DNA of 43,187 bases from Halobacteriales archaeon QS_5_70_15. Its GTDB lineage: Archaea; Halobacteriota; Halobacteria; Halobacteriales; Haloarculaceae. Of this stretch, positions 41,622-43,187 are shown one piece after another; position 1 is the first letter of the stretch, and every line of letters starts with the position of its first letter. A program made the position numbers and the translations under genes. The notes beneath the pieces were generated by a model, which was given only the letters and a program-made list of their open reading frames with translations, searched no databases and had not been told where the DNA came from. The stretch covers positions 1-43,187 of the forward strand of contig PXRQ01000074.1 of assembly GCA_003022005.1 (NCBI GenBank), given 5' to 3'.

Positions 41622-42899
41622 CTACTCGGCCGCCAGACCGGCCAACCCCGCCGCGAGCACCCGCGTCGCCGCCGCACAGCCCGCCCAGTCGGTCCACTCG
41701 CGGGGGGAGTGGGAGACACCGTCCCGCGAGGGGGCGAACAGCATCCCCGCGTCGGTCACGTTCGCGACGTGCATCGAGTCGTGGGCCGCCCCGGAGTGGA
41801 GATCGACAGTCTCGATGCCCGCGACCTCCGCTCCCCCGTGGAGCGCGGTTCGGCACCGCTCGGCCATCGGCGTCGGGTGGAGGTCGAACCCCCGTTCGAG
41901 CGTCGTGTCGAGGCCGCGCTCCTCGGCGAGCCGGTCGAGGGAGTCGCGTGCCGCCCCGACGAGGTGCTCCATCGACTCGCGCTCGATGCTCCTGATGTCG
42001 ACGCCGGCCTCGACCCGACCCGGGACGACGTTCGTGGCGTTCGGCGAGACCTCGAGGCTCCCGACGGTCCCGACCGCCGCCGGGTCGACCTCGGTCCGTT
42101 CGTTCGCCGCCCGCTCTATGTCGGTGACGAACTCGGCGGCCGCACACAGCGCGTCCCGGCGGCCGCCCATCGGCGTGCTCCCGGCGTGGTTCGCCTCGCC
42201 GCCGATCCCGACCGCGCAGTGGGTGATGCCGGTGACGTCCGTAACCACCCCCGCCGGGACCCCCCGTGACTCCAGTTCGGTGTGCTGTTCGACGTGGAGT
42301 TCGAGCCACGCGTCCCACCCGCTCGCGTCGAGTCGGCCCTCGCCGCGGAACCCGATCCCCTCGAGCGCCGACTCGAGGCTGTGGCCGTCATCGTCGGCGG
42401 CGAGCGCGAGCGCCTCCTCGACTGACCGCGCGCCGGTCGCGACCGACGAGCCCAGCAGCCCGCCCGGGGCGAACCGGGCCCCTTCCTCCTCGGTGAACGA
42501 CACCACCTCGACGGGACGCGCGGGCTCGAGGCCGGCGTCGCGCATCGCCCGGACGGACTCCAGGGCGGCGTAGACCCCGAGCGGCCCGTCGAAGATGCCC
42601 CCCTCCGGGACCGAGTCGAGGTGCGACCCCGAGGCGACCGGTTCGCCCGTCGCGCTCGGTGGCTCCCACCGGCCGACGACGTTGCCCACGGCGTCGATCC
42701 CGACCGCGAGCCCGGCGGCCTCCAGCCGCTCGACCAGATGCTCGCGGGCCTCGCGGTTCGGTTCGCTCCCCGTCAGTACCGTTCGACCGTGCCCCTCGCC
42801 CGGGACCGCGCCGAACTCGCCGTTCCGTTCGAGGTCCTCGCGGAGCCGGTGCTCCTCGACCGCCCGCGCGACCGCACTCGCGCCGTGACTGCTGTCCAT
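41622..42899 (-). CDS. M20 family Zn-dependent amidase (N-carbamoyl-amino-acid / allantoate hydrolase type)
   Basis: 425 aa. It starts with the RT-V-L-TGSEPNREAREHL region, then GSHLDSVPEGGIFDGPLGV (metal His and Asp), SFTEEEGARF (catalytic Glu and metal Glu), WLELHVEQ (metal His), GEANHAGSTPM in the dimerisation domain and the C-terminal SRDGVSHSPREWT with the last metal His. This pattern separates the hydantoinase/carbamoylase branch from peptidases. It may hydrolyse N-carbamoyl amino acids, ureidoglycolate or allantoate. A TATA-like ATGATATC lies 22-29 bp upstream. Confidence 0.9.
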   Translation of the reverse strand: MDSSHGASAVARAVEEHRLREDLERNGEFGAVPGEGHGRTVLTGSEPNREAREHLVERLEAAGLAVGIDAVGNVVGRWEPPSATGEPVASGSHLDSVPEGGIFDGPLGVYAALESVRAMRDAGLEPARPVEVVSFTEEEGARFAPGGLLGSSVATGARSVEEALALAADDDGHSLESALEGIGFRGEGRLDASGWDAWLELHVEQHTELESRGVPAGVVTDVTGITHCAVGIGGEANHAGSTPMGGRRDALCAAAEFVTDIERAANERTEVDPAAVGTVGSLEVSPNATNVVPGRVEAGVDIRSIERESMEHLVGAARDSLDRLAEERGLDTTLERGFDLHPTPMAERCRTALHGGAEVAGIETVDLHSGAAHDSMHVANVTDAGMLFAPSRDGVSHSPREWTDWAGCAAATRVLAAGLAGLAAE

Positions 42900-42920
42900 G
42901 CGGTCGGGTGTACGCCGGGG

Positions 42921-42928
42921 GATATCAT
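42921..42928 (-). promoter_or_regulatory. TATA-like box of the M20 amidase gene
   Basis: Minus strand ATGATATC 22-29 bp before the ATG at 42899. Confidence 0.45.
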
Positions 42929-42973
42929 ACTGATTGTCGGCGGATCACGCGGCCCGGTTCGGGGTGATCGGAT

Positions 42974-43187
42974 GGCAGTGTTCAGATAAGCTGATTCCAT
43001 GCGAAGCTGAACGATTTGAGCCAGTCATCGGCTGTTTCTGCGTTGGCGTTGCTGAAACAGTTTGAGAAGCAGAGAGTTCTTCGTTTTCTCTCTCGAAAAA
43101 CACGTTCAACAGCATTCCGATTTCCATGTTTTTCGTATCTGAAATCAAAGCCATGTCGTTGACAGGCATCTTGCAGCGAAGACGATC
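42974..43187 (-). mobile_element. Right part of an IS6-family insertion sequence, cut by the window edge
   Basis: From about 42974 the base composition becomes clearly more AT-rich. GGCAGTGTTCAG at 42974-42985 has the GGCACTGTT-like terminal repeat of haloarchaeal IS6 elements and lies just outside the transposase stop codon. The other end is beyond the window. Confidence 0.7.
42982..43187 (-). CDS. IS6-family transposase, C-terminal fragment (partial at window edge)
   Basis: The minus frame ending in TGA at 42982-42984 reads RHGFDFRYEKHGNRNAVERV, then FRERKRRTLCFSNCFSNANA and ETADDWLKSFSFAWNQLI. This is the C-terminus of haloarchaeal IS6-type (ISH14/ISH15-like) DDE transposases; the Glu in NAVERVFRE is the expected catalytic E of the DDE triad. 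The rest lies outside the window, so completeness cannot be judged. Another open frame on the same strand (42945-43169) is a shadow. Confidence 0.8.
   Translation of the reverse strand, partial: SSSLQDACQRHGFDFRYEKHGNRNAVERVFRERKRRTLCFSNCFSNANAETADDWLKSFSFAWNQLI

Noticed and set aside
42925..42950. CATACTGATTGTCGG as another family B end
   Set aside because: Needs a 3-base insertion to match, has no inverted partner and overlaps the promoter of the M20 amidase gene.
1..43187. tRNA, rRNA, CRISPR or replication origin
   Set aside because: No cloverleaf, conserved rRNA segment, spacer array or origin repeat cluster was recognised by eye; a tRNAscan/Infernal run would be decisive.

Overview
The window is a stretch of haloarchaeal (Halobacteria-class) chromosome. 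Coding sequence is very GC-rich at third positions, the proteins are acidic, and many genes have an archaeal TATA-like box 23-34 bp before the start codon, as expected for leaderless transcripts. The gene families are also typical: a twin-arginine lipobox solute-binding protein, a Tad/PilB-PilC archaeal pilus operon, an Lrp regulator, a WHy-repeat protein and haloarchaeal small proteins. No tRNA, rRNA or CRISPR array was seen.

Layout. 1-817: decayed IS200/IS605 tnpB remnant. 818-9365 (minus): a dipeptide/oligopeptide ABC importer operon in the order binding protein, two permeases, two ATPases, followed by a frameshifted HAD-like gene and a flavin-dependent halogenase-like protein. 9792-13448 (plus): a tightly coupled SDR dehydrogenase / M20 peptidase / two-unknown-gene operon, divergent from the importer, so peptide or acyl-amino-acid catabolism is a reasonable guess. 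13752-17725: an RsmC/RlmG-like methyltransferase, an MFS transporter and three small genes. 17957-21433 (plus): two large tandem paralogous pilin-like surface proteins. 22086-30331 (minus): a seven-gene pilus operon (ATPase, membrane platform, five pilin-like proteins) that converges on them. 30414-32489: aminotransferase plus Lrp regulator, and a small HTH protein. 33023-36027: a four-repeat WHy protein and an M42 peptidase. 36239-39232: acyl-CoA dehydrogenase (frameshifted) and acyl-CoA ligase. 39263-42899: O-methyltransferase, a truncated MscS-like protein, an MBL hydrolase and an M20 amidase. 42974-43187: the 3' end of an IS6-family transposase.

The most striking unexplained structure is a set of eight palindromic elements of 71-80 bp in two sequence families (A: ends TACGGTCG; B: ends TACTGTCGGACA). 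Six of the eight begin exactly at the TGA stop codon of an intact gene, and a seventh sits at the degraded end of a broken gene. Most are flanked on both sides by the same trinucleotide, TGA or TCA, which follows the orientation of the gene and not that of the element. This fits MITE-like insertion into the stop codon with a 3-bp target duplication that regenerates the stop. A second oddity is a perfect 79-bp in-frame direct repeat shared by two neighbouring, otherwise dissimilar genes. Several otherwise intact genes carry single-base frameshifts, which may be assembly errors or real decay.
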